Source: Castanea sativa (lineage: Eukaryota > Streptophyta > Magnoliopsida > Fagales > Fagaceae). Taken from it: 64,000 nt of DNA. The stretch is taken from positions 39,461,873-39,525,872 of the forward strand of contig NC_134019.1 of the NCBI RefSeq assembly GCF_040712315.1, written 5' to 3'. A program made the position numbers and the translations under genes. Below, piece by piece: positions 1-11,682 of the stretch; the first letter of the stretch is position 1, and each line of letters begins with the position of its first letter. A model generated the notes under the pieces. That model made no database searches. It saw only the letters and a program-made list of their open reading frames with translations, and was not told the DNA's origin.

Positions 1-2540
1 AGATGTTCTAGGCTACAACAAATAATTAAAAGCACATGTCCTGCATTTATCTCAACTGTAGACACACAATTGAAGTATATGATTCCAAGCATAAATATGA
101 CAGCATAAACATAGATGTGAATAATAGTCATATATTTTTAGAAGAGGTTCATGGATGAATCTTTATTATCAAGGAATCCTAGATGAACTATCTCATCTAG
201 TTGAATTATTTTTCTTTTGTGAATGCTTTAATTATTTAAATATAGAACTTATAATTCATTATTGTGATAAGAATATGAACACTTGGGTGCACTAGGTGTC
301 TTATTGTTGATAAAGTCCCCTGTAGCATTGAGGTAGGTATTTGGACCAAAGTGTAAAAGAATGTCAAAATAGTCACAATAATCTCTTTTTTAGTTGTATA
401 AATGCTTTAAATGTTGAATTTCAACCATTTCGCCATCTCATGTCTTCTTAAACTAGTCAAGTCTCTGCATTTGGGATTTGGAATTTCTGACTAGCTTGGC
501 AATCTTACCAGTGAGAGCTGCCTGCCCGCTGATTTGGTAGTCTTAGTTAACTTACTGGAGTGCTACATGCCCTAATACCTAAACACAAGCAAACTAAATG
601 ATTCTGGCACCAAGACACTCCATAGACTTGCATTATTTGCAGGTAAAGGTTACCCTTAATGAGACTGAGCAAGAGTTTTTCATCTAGACAAAAAATTATT
701 ATTTTTCATTTGTTTCATTTCTATAATTTGAACTACTCCATGATCTTCAGATTTAGTAGTGTCAAGGTCATTAGAGAAACTACCCATATTGGTGCTTTTT
801 TGATCAGTGCATACCTTAACATTTTTTATTCATTAATGAACATAACAGAAGAAAACACGGCAGTCCATGCAAACTGCCTCATTTTTTGAATATGCGTACA
901 GCAGGGCCAGTTTTTTTATTCTCTAGTAAACAAAGAAAGAACATGATTGATAAAGTAGAAGCATAAGTGAATAAATTTGGATTTTAACAATATCATGAAT
1001 TATAAGAATAATGGTTGGGTGTCTATAATGGAGTGAATTCCCTTTTTTCTCATACTTGACATCACAGTTACAAAATTCTAATCCAAAAATGGGAAGATTG
1101 ATTAATTAGAAATCTGATTTTCAACAAGGAACAAGATTTAGATTTTTCAGAGATATTTATACCAATTAATTTCTTAAAAACATCAATAATGAATCTAAGA
1201 TGAAAAATTTTCAAATCTCTCTTTTGTTAGAATCTTTTCCCTTCTAATTTACAGATTCTTTATAGTCGAATATTGAATACAAGTACATTTTTGTTCCAAA
1301 ATTTTCAAATTTCTATAGTTGTCAGTTTATTTTTGATTTCTAACCAGCCAATATAAAGGCAACTAGGGGATAGTAAGGTTAAACTAGCAGAGTCGCAACC
1401 ATCCCACCTCATGTGCTGTAGCTTTATGTTCATTGCAGATGGCTCAACAAGAGCAGCCTGCCTGATCTTGTCGCAGACCACCTAGATTTATCATCTTTAA
1501 GCTCAACCAAATACAACTGGCAATGTATGGTGATTAATTCATTGGACCTTGCAGGTTTCCAAACCCTTATTTTGTTCTTCAAAACAGAATCCGTCTTTGC
1601 CTCAGATTTAGTTGTTGCATCGCGGATAATCCTAAAGCTATAAGTTATGAAAAGAATCCTAGTAGGATCCCAATTATGATGTCATAAGAAAACCTTCTAC
1701 CATCCCCAACATCAAACTTTATGAACCTTCTAACCTCACTTCTAAGTTTTATGACAACTCTGAGGCACCATGTACAATCTTGTAGGACCTTTATAGTCCA
1801 AAAATACTTTCCATGAGGTAAAATCTAGCACTCCTCTCAGTACCAATGGAGGCATAGAAAGTTCAACAATCCTTGAGGTTGAAGTGAAACTATGCTAAGC
1901 TGTTATAAATTCTAAAATGTTTGCAAAGAAATAAAACTCCCATATGGTTATCAACTCAAGGGTTGCCTAAAACATTAATAATGGGTATACTAAGAATTGA
2001 AAACGTAAATAATCATTTGATACTACTCTCAATAGAAAATTTTCAAAAAAACATATCCTACATATGCAATGGCTATGATTCCCCACTAATCACAATAGTA
2101 TAAGAACATCATCTTCTAATTTACAAGAAGCATTTTACAACTCATATTCACCTAACACTCCATTCAACTAGACCTATATAAATTATTATTATTAAGAATA
2201 ACCAAATTCCTTTCTAATGATTACTTTGATTTTATATGATGTTTAATTTAGTGTTCTGATTATGGCATAAAATCTAAAAGGAATAAAAGCTCCATCTATC
2301 CATCTAACATAATTTGTCTGCATAATTGCTGATTTCACAATTGCGCATAACTAGGTTTTAGTTACCATATTGATACAGAAAAAACAACAATTTCCATCCA
2401 TGCTAATTGATATTCCCAACTCAATAAGATAAAGTTCTACAGCTTAACACAAGGACAGACTGAACTAGCATCACTAATTACAAAATACATCTAAAATGCA
2501 ATGAGATAAACATAATTTGAAGAAATATGAGGAATCCCAC
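1..2540. repeat. Non-coding duplicated flank module, copy 1
   Basis: No convincing gene is present. The stretch is a diverged copy of 52908-55195; the first 150 bases and the segment at about 660-1330 align almost base for base with that region, and shorter related pieces recur at 3580-5180, 5590-6060, 32520-33260 and 36530-37200. It contains a decayed LINE fragment at about 1330-1800. A 60-residue open frame at 1921-2103 recurs at 54814, but starts on TTG and is broken in the copy at 4198-4370, so I do not call it a gene. The segment lies downstream of the minus-strand NLR1 gene and is read as part of the tandem NLR duplication unit. Confidence 0.6.
1330..1800 (-). pseudogene. Decayed LINE reverse-transcriptase 3' region, copy A
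   Basis: On the minus strand this aligns with the LINE-derived copies at 3230-4060, 5370-5561, 37300-37960 and 54255-54760. No long frame survives. The identification rests on similarity to the 37.3-kb copy, which still encodes a zf-RVT-like Cys/His segment. It is non-functional. Confidence 0.45.
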
Positions 2541-2749
2541 ATTAAACGAAGAATTATTTTTCTCCTCCAATGATACATTGGTTTCTTTTATTCAATAGAA
2601 TACACAAACAAAAAATGCAATCATAGCAAAGCAGAAAAGCAGAACAAGAAAGCAACACAAACAAACGACCTAAGAAAATATCACAACATAGAGTACCATC
2701 CCCAAACAAACAATTCTTTACATCACTACCCATAGGCATTAGAGAATAT

Positions 2750-3095
2750 GCTTAATGAGTCTGTGAAATCATATTCTTAAAATTGTATAACAGACACCAA
2801 CTCGAACCAGTTGCAGACCATGGATGATTTCAACTGCAAAAAAAAACCGAAGGTGAATGATTAATCCCAGAAACATATAAAAACGAATTAAAATGAAAGA
2901 TATTGTAGACATGAACTCATTAAAGTAACATTTAGAACTATATTTATACCATATAACAATATGTTTATGCTGTAGGAATGAAAAGAAAGTAGGACCCAAA
3001 AAAAAAAAAAAATAGGAAGACCCCAAAAAAGGGAAGAAAAAGAAAGAAGACCCCCAAAAAATAGGAAGACTAGATTCTTACAAATTAACACAATA
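2750..3095 (-). repeat. Copy of the NLR 3'-UTR exon module with A/G-rich tract
   Basis: At 2768-2838 this matches the module that begins the last non-coding exon of the NLR genes (compare 7548-7662, 7876-7975 and 38060-38195). The acceptor here is altered: the plus strand reads caactgc where the other copies have cacctgc or cacctgg. The module is followed by a purine-rich stretch with runs of A (about 2997-3060). Open frames seen on the minus strand in this tract are homopolymer artefacts. Confidence 0.4.
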
Positions 3096-3229
3096 GAAAC
3101 TCAGGTAAGAGCAAATTACAGAAATTTTTACACCGAAACAAAACACCTCCTAAACATCAGTAATACACACAAATATTTTGAATAACAAAAAAATTTATCC
3201 CATAGCAGAGAATATTGTTTAGAAATGAT

Positions 3230-4060
3230 ATTTGGAATTTGGTTCAGGAATCTTATCTACCTCTAACATCCTTCTAAGTTCTTCTCAAATTCTGCTCTTG
3301 GCCACACTGACCCATTATGTATAATGGCACTTTTCCGAGGCCAAACATAATACACACTGGCCCAATTGGCAAGCTTACAAATTGATGATCTTAGGCTTCT
3401 CCCTTGGTAATACCCTAGCTCATTTGATCATGCCAGCTGCACTTGGCCTCCGAAACTTACCAATGCCTAATGCCAGTGTCCCAGATTCTCTTGGCAAAAT
3501 AACGTTCTAAGAAAAGATTATCTCTACTCTTAAAACACACACAAGCAGCCACCAGTATAGCTCCATTGAGATAATCTTTCTCTAGTTGTCAGTTTGTTTT
3601 TGATTCCTAATCAACCGATAAAGGCAACTAGGGGATAGCAAGGTTAAATTACCACAATCTCCACCATCCCACCTCATCTGCCCTAGCTTTATGTTCATTG
3701 CATATGGCTGCACAAGAGCAGCCAGCCTAATCTAGTTACAGACCACCTACCTTTATCATCTTTAAGCTCAACCAAACACAACTTGCATTGTATGGTGATC
3801 AAATTCTTCAAACCTTGCAGGTTTTGAAACCTTTATTTTGTTCTTTAAAACAGAATCCACCTTTACCTCAGATTTAGTTATGGCACCATGCATAATCCTA
3901 AAGCTATACTTCATGAAAAGGATCCTATTATCATGTCATAAGAAAACCTTCTACCATCCCCAACATCAAACTTTATGAACCTCCTAACCTCAATTCTAAG
4001 TTTTAGCCTTTTAGGATAGCTTTGCAGCCCCATGTACAAATCTTGTGGGTCCTTTATAGT
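3230..4060 (-). pseudogene. Decayed LINE remnant with zf-RVT region, copy B
   Basis: The minus strand aligns with 37300-37960 across the zf-RVT-like block (about 3370-3550) and the sequence preceding it in the LINE. The frame is broken by stops and indels. It is the longest of the LINE copies in the NLR1 downstream flank and is embedded in the duplicated module. Confidence 0.45.
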
Positions 4061-5218
4061 ACAAAAACACCTATCATGAGGTCAAATCTTGCACACCTCC
4101 CATTGCCAATGGAGGCATAGAAAGTTCTACAATCCTTGAGGTTAGAGTGAAACTATGCTGAGCTATCTAAGTTGTAAACACTAAAAATGTTTGCATAGAA
4201 ATAAAAGTCTCATATAATTATCAACTCAAGGCTTGCCTAAAGCATTAATTATGGGTATACTGAGAAATGGAAAACATAAATAATCATTTGATACTGCTCT
4301 TAACAGAAAATTTTCAAAAAAATATCCTACAAATGCAATGGCTATGATTCCCCACTAATCACAATAGTATGAGAACCTCATCTTCTAGTTTACAAGAAGC
4401 ATTTTGCAGCTCATATTCACCCAACACTCTATTCAACTAGAACGAATTAAGTTCCTGTTAAGAACAACCAAATTCCTTCTTAGTTATTACTCTGATTATG
4501 TATGATATTGAATTTATAGAGTTCCAATTATGGCATAAAAAATCTAAAAGGAATAGATGTTCCATCTAACATAATTTGTCTGCATAATTTTTTATTTCTC
4601 AGTTGCACATAACTGGTGTTTTAGTTACCATATTGATACAGAAAAAGCAGCGATTTCCATCCATGCTAAATTGATATTCCCAACTCAATAAGATACAGTG
4701 CTATTGCTTAACACAATGACAGACTAAACTAGCTTCACTATAAACAAGATACATCTAAAATGTTGTGAGATAAACATAAGTTAAAGAAATATGAGGAATC
4801 CCACATTAAATGAAGAATTATTTTTCTCCTCCTATGATACTTTAGTTTCCTTAATTCAACATAATACATGAACAGAGGGTGCAATCATAGCAAAGCCATA
4901 AAAGTGGAACAAGAAAGCAACACTAAAACAAATACACTACAATGCAAAAAAGCCACCCAACAAATTAGTACAACACAGAGTACCGTCACCAAACAAACAA
5001 ATCTTTAGAGCATTAGCATTCCCAAATTGCTATTTTACAACCAAACAAGCCCAACATGAGCTTTATCCTGGTAGATATAGCTAAAAAAATTTAGCAATCA
5101 TGAACAGTGAATGCTTATATATACGAATTACTGTAGCTTGAGGGTAAAGGAAAATATATTATTTTAATGAAAAATACCTCCTCTCTCCCTGTCTCTTCAG
5201 TCTCTCATCTCTCAACAA

Positions 5219-5220
<2 letters not shown>
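4060..5220. repeat. Duplicated non-coding module (repeat of about 1800-2700)
   Basis: The sequence from about 4060 to 5000 parallels 1800-2740 with scattered substitutions and indels, so the flank module is itself present twice in the first 5 kb. I see no gene. Confidence 0.5.

Positions 5221-5221
<1 letters not shown>

Positions 5222-5255
<34 letters not shown>
5222..5255. repeat. (CT)n microsatellite
   Basis: Uninterrupted alternation of C and T for about 34 bases, preceded by a looser CT-rich stretch. Confidence 0.9.
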
Positions 5256-5257
<2 letters not shown>

Positions 5258-5369
5258 ATTTTGAGTGGCGGTTTGGGCAGCGGTTTGGGCAGCAGTTTGG
5301 ATGGCTATAAAGTTTCTTCAAAACACACACAAGCAACCCCTAGTATAGCCCCATTGAGCTAAACTTTCT

Positions 5370-5561
5370 CTAGTTTTCAGTTTGTTTTTGATTCCCAACC
5401 AACCTGTAAAGGCAGCAATGGGATAGCAAGGCTAAACCACAACATTCTCCACCATTCCACCTCATCTTCCTTAGCTCTAAGTTCATTACCAGTGGCTGCA
5501 GAAGGGTAGAAGCCTGATCTAGTAGCAGACCACCTAGCTTTATCTTCATCTTTAATCTCAA
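5370..5561 (-). pseudogene. Decayed LINE fragment, copy C
   Basis: A 63-codon frame on the minus strand matches the homologous part of the LINE copies at about 1340-1480, 3600-3730, 37555-37690 and 54280-54430. It is a short open remnant inside a dead element rather than an independent gene. Confidence 0.4.
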
Positions 5562-7540
5562 GGCTTGTCTAAAACATCAATTAGCTCTAAAATGTTTGGA
5601 AAGAAATTGAACTTCCGTATGGTTATCAATTCAAGGCTTGTCTTAAACATCAATTATAGGTAATCTGAGAAATGGAAAATATAAATAATCACTTGATACT
5701 ACTCTCAACAGAAAAAATTGAAAAAATTGTCATACATATGCAATGGCTATGGTTCCCCACTAATCATAATAGTATAAAGACGTCGTCTTTTTAACCAACT
5801 GTTAAAATTATGGTTTAATGACTAAATTCACCATTTCCTAATAGCTTAAAATTTTGGGATAATCAAAATTAGTGAAATTGAAGCAATGCTTTCAGTACAT
5901 GGAAATGAGAATTCCTTTCCGCAAAAATCCATCCATGAGTAAGCTATCCAGTTGACATGTGGCAAAGGAAGATATTCTAGGTAACAACAAGTAATCAAAA
6001 GCATATGTCTTGCCTTTATCTCAACTTTAGGTGCGAAATTATATAAAGTATTTTCAGGAAAACATTATGTAGAATAACCTGTTTTAATTAGAGTAAGTAA
6101 TTAAAAGCATATCCTATAATTTGGAAAGATAAATATAAGTTGTTTGATGTTCTATTTGCAGTATGAATGATAACAACAAGTATTTTAAAGAAAATTATAG
6201 ATGAATCTTCAATATCAAGGAACTATAGATGAACCATGTCATTGAATTTTTTGGATTTCCCCCTGTGAATGTGTTAATTAACCAAAAGAACTTATAATCA
6301 TCTTCATTGGCTGTTATAATGCTACTTGCTCTCTCAGTAAATGAATGTTAAAAAAAATGACAAGCAAACAATTCTTAAGCTGCATAAGTTCATCATAAGT
6401 TGAATGTTTGCCAATTTGAACTCTCATGTCTTCTCGATTTGATGAAGATGCAGAATTCTGTGGATTAAGGATCTAGTATGTCTGACTAGCTAGCATGGGA
6501 AATGCTATATACAGATTTCCTTGGTTGGTGATGGCTGGTAAAATTAGCTTATTGGACAACTACATGTCCTAAACCGTAAAACATTGAAGCGACCTAAATG
6601 ATTCTGGCAGTAAGACAGTGCATAAAGATTAAGACTAGCAATATTTCCCGGTAAAGGATACTCCTCAAATTGGCAAGTTTTTATCATCTAGATAAAAAGT
6701 TCAGTTTTTACTTTTTCCATCGTTTCTTTAATTTTAACTAGTTTGTGGTCTTAAGCTTATAATGTAAAGGTCACTAGAAAGACTACACATATTGAGCATC
6801 TTTTCTCAGTACATGGTCCACAATCAAAGCGCAACATATGAGAATGAAACAAGGCTAGCTAGTACATGTTTCTTGAGTGAAGAAAGATGGAACATGATTG
6901 ATGAAATATTTGGCAAGTTGCACACTATAACATCCTTATTACACATCTTGCATACGAACTAATACTAAGCACACTATTATCACCTAGATGACCCTCAACT
7001 CTGGGCTTCTTTTTTACAAGAAGAATTTCACAATTCATATTCACCTAACACTCTATTCAACTAGAACTATTTAAATTATTATTAAGAACAATCAAATTCC
7101 TTCTTAATTATTGCTCCATTATGTATGATGTAGAATGTCAAGAACTCCAATTATGGCATAAAATCTAAAAGAAATAAAAGTTCCATCTAACATAATTTGT
7201 TTGCATCATTGTTTATTTCTCAATTTCACATAACTAGTGTTTTAGTACACTGATTCCATCCATTCTATTTGATTGCCCAGCTCAACAAGATACACTGCTA
7301 CAATTTAACGAAAGGACAAACTGAACTAGCTTCATTATAAACAATATGCATCTAAACTGCCGTGAGATAAACATAGCTTAATGAAATATGAAAATCCCAA
7401 ATTAAATGAAGAACTATTTTTCTCCTCCAATGAGACATGAACAAAGGGTGCAATAATAGCAAAGCAATAATAAAACAGACAAACAATTCTTAACAGCACT
7501 ATACGTAGGCATCAGAGAATATGATTATGAGTCTGTGCAA
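5562..7540. other. Non-coding flank with duplicated fragments
   Basis: No gene is seen. Pieces repeat other flank copies: 5590-5780 parallels 1915-2100, 5940-6060 parallels 1-110, 6660-6900 parallels 640-960, and 7010-7540 parallels 2100-2790. The order shows reiterated partial duplication of one ancestral flank. Confidence 0.5.
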
Positions 7541-7547
7541 TCTAATT

Positions 7548-7975
7548 CTTCAAATTGTTTAACTGATACCAACCCGTACAAGTTGCAAAGTAGTGAAAAT
7601 ATTTAGCTGATCTTTCATGGGTTGAAGCAGAGTAGAAACTTTTGCACCAAGGATGATTTCACCTGCCAAAAAAAAAAAAACACAAACTAAAATGAAAACC
7701 AACTAAAATGATTAAGCTCAAAAAACGAATTAAAATGAAATATGCTATAGCCTATAGACATGAACTCAGTATGTAAGATTTAGAACTATATTTAGAAAAC
7801 CAATATAGTCATGCTGTTGAAATGAAAAGAAAAAGTAGGACCCAAAAAAAAAAAAAGTAGTCAAAGACCCCAAACTGTCACAAACTCATACAAAGTTGGA
7901 AAGCAATGAAAATATTTTGTTGATTTTTCATTAGTTGAAGCAGAGTAGAAACTTTTGCTCCGTGGATTATTTCAC
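7548..7975 (-). repeat. Two tandem copies of the NLR1 3'-UTR exon module
   Basis: Two related blocks (about 7548-7662 and 7876-7975) each begin on the minus strand with a pyrimidine run and CAG followed by GTGAAAT, a good splice acceptor. They match the single block at 38060-38195 downstream of NLR2. They are candidate alternative terminal exons of the NLR1 transcript, with exon starts at 7662 or 7975. A weaker partial copy lies at about 8100-8160. Confidence 0.45.
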
Positions 7976-8523
7976 CTGCCAAAAAAAAAGCAAAGGAGAA
8001 TAGAGGAAAATAACCAACTAAAATGATTAAAGCCCAAAACATCAAAAACGAATTAAAATGAATATGCCGTATACAAAACTCATTAAAGCAACATTAAGGA
8101 GAATATGTTTAATGAGTTTGTGCAACCATATTCTTCAAATTGTATAACTGATACCAACCAATATATATTTATGCTGGAGGAATGAAAAGAAAGTTGAAAG
8201 ACCCCAAAAAAAATGGGAGAAAAGAAAGAACAAACTGTTAATAACAGAGGCAAAAATTAAGAGTCCACCACAAGATGAAGCAGAAAAGAATTTGCTTCTA
8301 ATATACTGATTAGATAGGTTGTGGATTCAAAACCTAATAAATAAGTGAAAAGAAAAAAAAAAAAGATAGGAGCTTCATTCTAATCAAAAGAAGAAATACC
8401 CTTACATTACGGAAATATTTTGCTTAATATTATCGGGGAAATTTTGAATTAATTGGAGAGAGATATTTAGAAGAAAAGAAGCGCCCTAAAATTTATCAAA
8501 TATGCAAGAATTCATTATTATAC
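7976..8523 (-). other. Putative 3'-UTR intron of NLR1
   Basis: On the minus strand the NLR1 stop codon at 8532 is closely followed by CAAG then GTATAA (donor, intron from 8523). The nearest matching acceptor is CAG at 7976-7978, giving a 548-bp GT-AG intron. The corresponding donor and acceptor are conserved at NLR2. This is an inference from sequence conservation without transcript data. Confidence 0.45.
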
Positions 8524-8531
8524 CTTGATTA

Positions 8532-10159
8532 TCATTCTCTGTCACAGTTTTGAAATACAAGGGAAGGCACATGTTTGACTTTGTCAAAATCCAGTCCTCC
8601 TTCGTCAAGCCTATCTTTGAATGGCTTCGGCATGTTTCTGATCTCCAATTCCCGGAGGGTTGTGACGAACCTCAATCCATCTGGAATAGTCTTCAAAGCA
8701 TAGCAGTAATCAATTGTCAAATGGCAGAGACTGGGCATGGCTCCTTCCTCCACCCTCCACTCCTCTAAGGAGTACAACTTATCAAGGAGAAGAGATTGAA
8801 GCAGAGGAAATCCTCTTTCAGAACAAACCATATCCTTCCCTCCGAAACAGTTATCTTCAAGGCAGAGGATTTTTAAATTGGGCAACTTCTCTAAGGTTGG
8901 CATTGGGTCTTCTTCAAGACGAGTCCCCAATAAGGTTAACTTGGCAAGATTTGGAGGGAATTGGTGAGCTTCTGGAAGCTTCTCTATACGGTAATATAGC
9001 TTTAGCTTTTCTACAAGTGGACATTTTGATATTAGCATTTGCATTGCATTTTGGGTATTATACCCCACTTTAAGAACCCGCAGACGGTTGAATTCAAACC
9101 ATGTGGGAATTTGAATGGTTTTGGGCTCAACATTGACTAATGTCTGCAAATAAGAAAGGTTAGCCAGTTCCAACTTACCACGTACTCTATATTCATCGGG
9201 TAAATAAAGATGCTTCAACTGTTTCATATACTTAAACACATTTGGCACTCTCAGTCTCGGGTAGGAAATGGAGTTGATCCGCAAATCTAGTGTCTCCAAG
9301 AACCTCAAATTGCCAATAAATGATGGCACCTCATTTATTTTGCTTCCTTTCAGAGATAAATATCTCAAGTGGATGAGACTTCCAGTGTCTTTAGGTAATT
9401 TTCTTATGTGATTTTTAAAATTTTCTAAATGTAAGACTCTAACCAACTTGAATTTCTTGAAACGGGATTCTTTAAAATAAGATTTTTGATGGTAAGGCAA
9501 AAGGTGGAGAAGAGACCTAAGGTAAGGATATTCATTAAATTTAATTCCCTCGATAAAATTATCACCTGATTTTGATAATATAGCAAGTCTTCGAACTTTA
9601 CCAATTTGTGCTTCACGCTGTTTCATGGAAAGAGTATTGATGATATGGAGAAAATTTTCGTCTTGGGCTTTTGATACGCAAAAGTCTCTCATAAGATCAT
9701 GCATTCGGCAAGTTTTGATCCTTCCAAATGAGCCCTCTTTCTCCACTAAAACCATGCTCCTCTGCACTAGCTCCCTTAAATATCGATCTCCAACATCATC
9801 CATTGTATCCTCTCTTCCTCCTCTGTACTGAACTTGTGATATAAAACCTTCACCCATCCACATTCGAATCAATTCTTTTGATAGTATCTCAAAATCCTCA
9901 GGGAAATGACCTAAATATAGAAAGCATGGTTTCAAGTGGGAAGGTAAATCATTATAACTTAAAGCTAACACCTTGTTGACTCGTAAGTTTTGTTCTCCAT
10001 GAAGGTATGATTTGGCATGTTGATGCACATCCTCCCATCCTTCCGGTGTTTGCTTTGTTGCTAAAAGGCCTCCAAGTACAGTGATTGCCAATGGTAAACC
10101 CCCACAATTTTCAATCATTTCCTTCCCTAACTTCTTCATATAAGTTTTGGTCTCAGAGT
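8532..10159 (-). CDS. NLR1 exon 2: ARC2 part of NB-ARC plus LRR domain
   Basis: This is the C-terminal half of a CC-NB-ARC-LRR immune receptor, a cytoplasmic sensor that triggers defence. The exon gives 542 residues in one open frame. In order it holds CGGLPLAI (GLPL motif), the RNBS-D-like block CFLYLGHFPEDFEI, RMHDLMRDFC (MHD motif), then leucine-rich repeats such as LVRVLHLENF and LETLDLRIN to the C-terminus. The exon start is placed after TTTCCAG at 10160; the split codon rebuilds Asp and matches NLR2. The in-frame ATG further upstream lies in intron sequence. The matching exon 1 lies 16.3 kb away and is broken by a LINE, so although this exon is intact the gene as a whole is probably dead, or makes only a truncated product. 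Confidence 0.85.
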
Positions 10160-10886
10160 CTGGAAAGCCAACAACAAAAAAAATAATTTTGTTATTCTTG
10201 AACAACGATCACTACTTGGGGAACTTTGCTCCTTGCATATGGACTATATACTATGGCTTTTGCTCATCAACAAACTCTTGATCAGAATCAAATTTCATTT
10301 ATTTATACAATTTTTTTTTTTGAGGACTATACTATTTACATGCGATTAGAAAGTGAGAAAATGCATTTTTTTTTTTTAAGTGAGAGGAAATGCAAATCGT
10401 TTGAATTTATATAATTAAGAATATGAATCTATTTTTTGAGTGAATTGACAAATAGTTAATTGTTTCCACTAATGCAAGCATGCAATTATTTTTTATATTC
10501 TTGATTGTGTGTTGTTAAAAACTTTTTTTTAATAATTTCTTAGATTTTGTTTCACTTATTGTGAAAGCGACTCAATTTGAGCAAGGATTTCATCTTCCAA
10601 ATTAATTGTTTCTGATATAAAATCTTGTAAAACTAATCATAAAAAGATTAATGCTATAATGACAAACTATTTTACAACATTTTTACAAATAATTAATATG
10701 ACAAATTCTTACTAGTTCTAATCTGGGCCACCAAGCCCACTACTAATATCACATTTTTACTTACCAATAATTATTTGAAAAATGGTTAAGCCACATTAGC
10801 AGTTTATAAAAATGTTATAAAAGAGTTTGTGTATGTAATATTACTCATCATAAAAAAAATTTGAAATAATTAATTTGAACAATACC
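10160..10886 (-). other. NLR1 intron, 3' part
   Basis: AT-rich intron sequence between exon 2 and the Ty3/Gypsy insertion. It contains one poly(A)-type micro-insertion (10355-10394). I see no gene. Confidence 0.65.
10366..10383 (-). mobile_element. Poly(A) micro-insertion with 11-bp direct repeats
   Basis: Eighteen bases (minus strand TCACTT followed by 12 A) lie between GAGAAAATGCA (10355-10365) and GAGGAAATGCA (10384-10394), 10 of 11 identical. The form is that of a severely 5'-truncated retroposed RNA end. Replication slippage is an alternative. Confidence 0.45.
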
Positions 10887-11635
10887 TGTGGGGGGCAAAA
10901 AGATCCTGATGGGAATGTGGGCCTTTTGGGCCGTGTTAAGGAAGGCCGACCTGCTCCTGGGTTTAAAATTTGTTAGTACTATGGGTCGGCCCATACGCCG
11001 AGAATCCGAGGATCCAGCCGAGGGTGAACTTACCCTCGGATGAACACCGAAGAACTCAGGATTTCATAGTAAAGATTAGGGGATGACACGGTTAAGGCCA
11101 ATGGTTAAAAGGGGTGAACCCTAGAACGCCCCAGAAGCACCGGTGTTGAAGAAGTGTCAAAGATAAAGGCTGCTACCTCCACATTAAAGACCCTGCACCT
11201 ACCACCCTGGCCGCATTTATGGGGAAGTGACACCTGAACAGTGGAAGAGAAACTTCTGGTTACTATTCAAAGGCACTGAGAAAAGAAATATCTAGGCTAA
11301 GGGGGAGATGAGGCAACACGTGTACAAAGTATTCAAAAGAGTAGTATTTAAAGAGCAATTTAAGACAGAAAAATGGGACGGACTTTTTGTAACCTAAAAA
11401 GAAAAGAAACAAGGAGAGAGATAATATAAGAACAACTCTTGGCTTATGTCCGAGGAGGCTGATTTACTATACTCCTTGTTGTTTCCGAGCATTTGCAATC
11501 TTTAGTTTGTCATTTAAACCTCACACGCTTCTAACCTGGGTTTCAAGCTCACACTCTACAAATTCATATTGTTTAAGGCTCATTGGGCCTGAGCCCATAA
11601 CTGTTCTTGGGATCAGGTGCAATTGTGCGCTTACA
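10887..11635 (+). repeat. 5' LTR of the Tat element
   Basis: Starts TGTGGGGGGC directly after the target duplication and ends TTACA just before the primer-binding site. It aligns without gaps to 21493-22241. The segment near 11390-11640 contains polyadenylation-like A-rich sequence and the U5 end. Confidence 0.95.
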
Positions 11636-11637
11636 AT

Positions 11638-11654
11638 TGGCGCCGTCCGTGGGA
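11638..11654 (+). other. Primer-binding site (minus-strand strong stop)
   Basis: TGGCGCCGTCCGTGGGA starts two bases after the LTR end. TGG at the start complements the CCA tail of a tRNA. The TGGCGCC core resembles sites assigned to tRNA-Asp in other plant Gypsy elements, but the remainder does not match tRNA-Asp perfectly, so I leave the primer tRNA open. Confidence 0.75.
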
Positions 11655-11682
11655 AATCTAGTCTAGAAGAGGTAGGGTTATT

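Noticed and set aside
1921..2103. A 60-residue frame also present at 54814-54996 with similar sequence
   Set aside because: It starts on TTG, is frameshifted in the copy at 4198-4370, and lies in a duplicated non-coding module; conservation reflects recent duplication.
10160..10205. Taking the ATG at 10205 as the start of an independent NLR gene
   Set aside because: The residues before GFPD derive from intron sequence including an A-rich tract; the conserved TTTCCAG acceptor and NLR2 comparison show this is exon 2.
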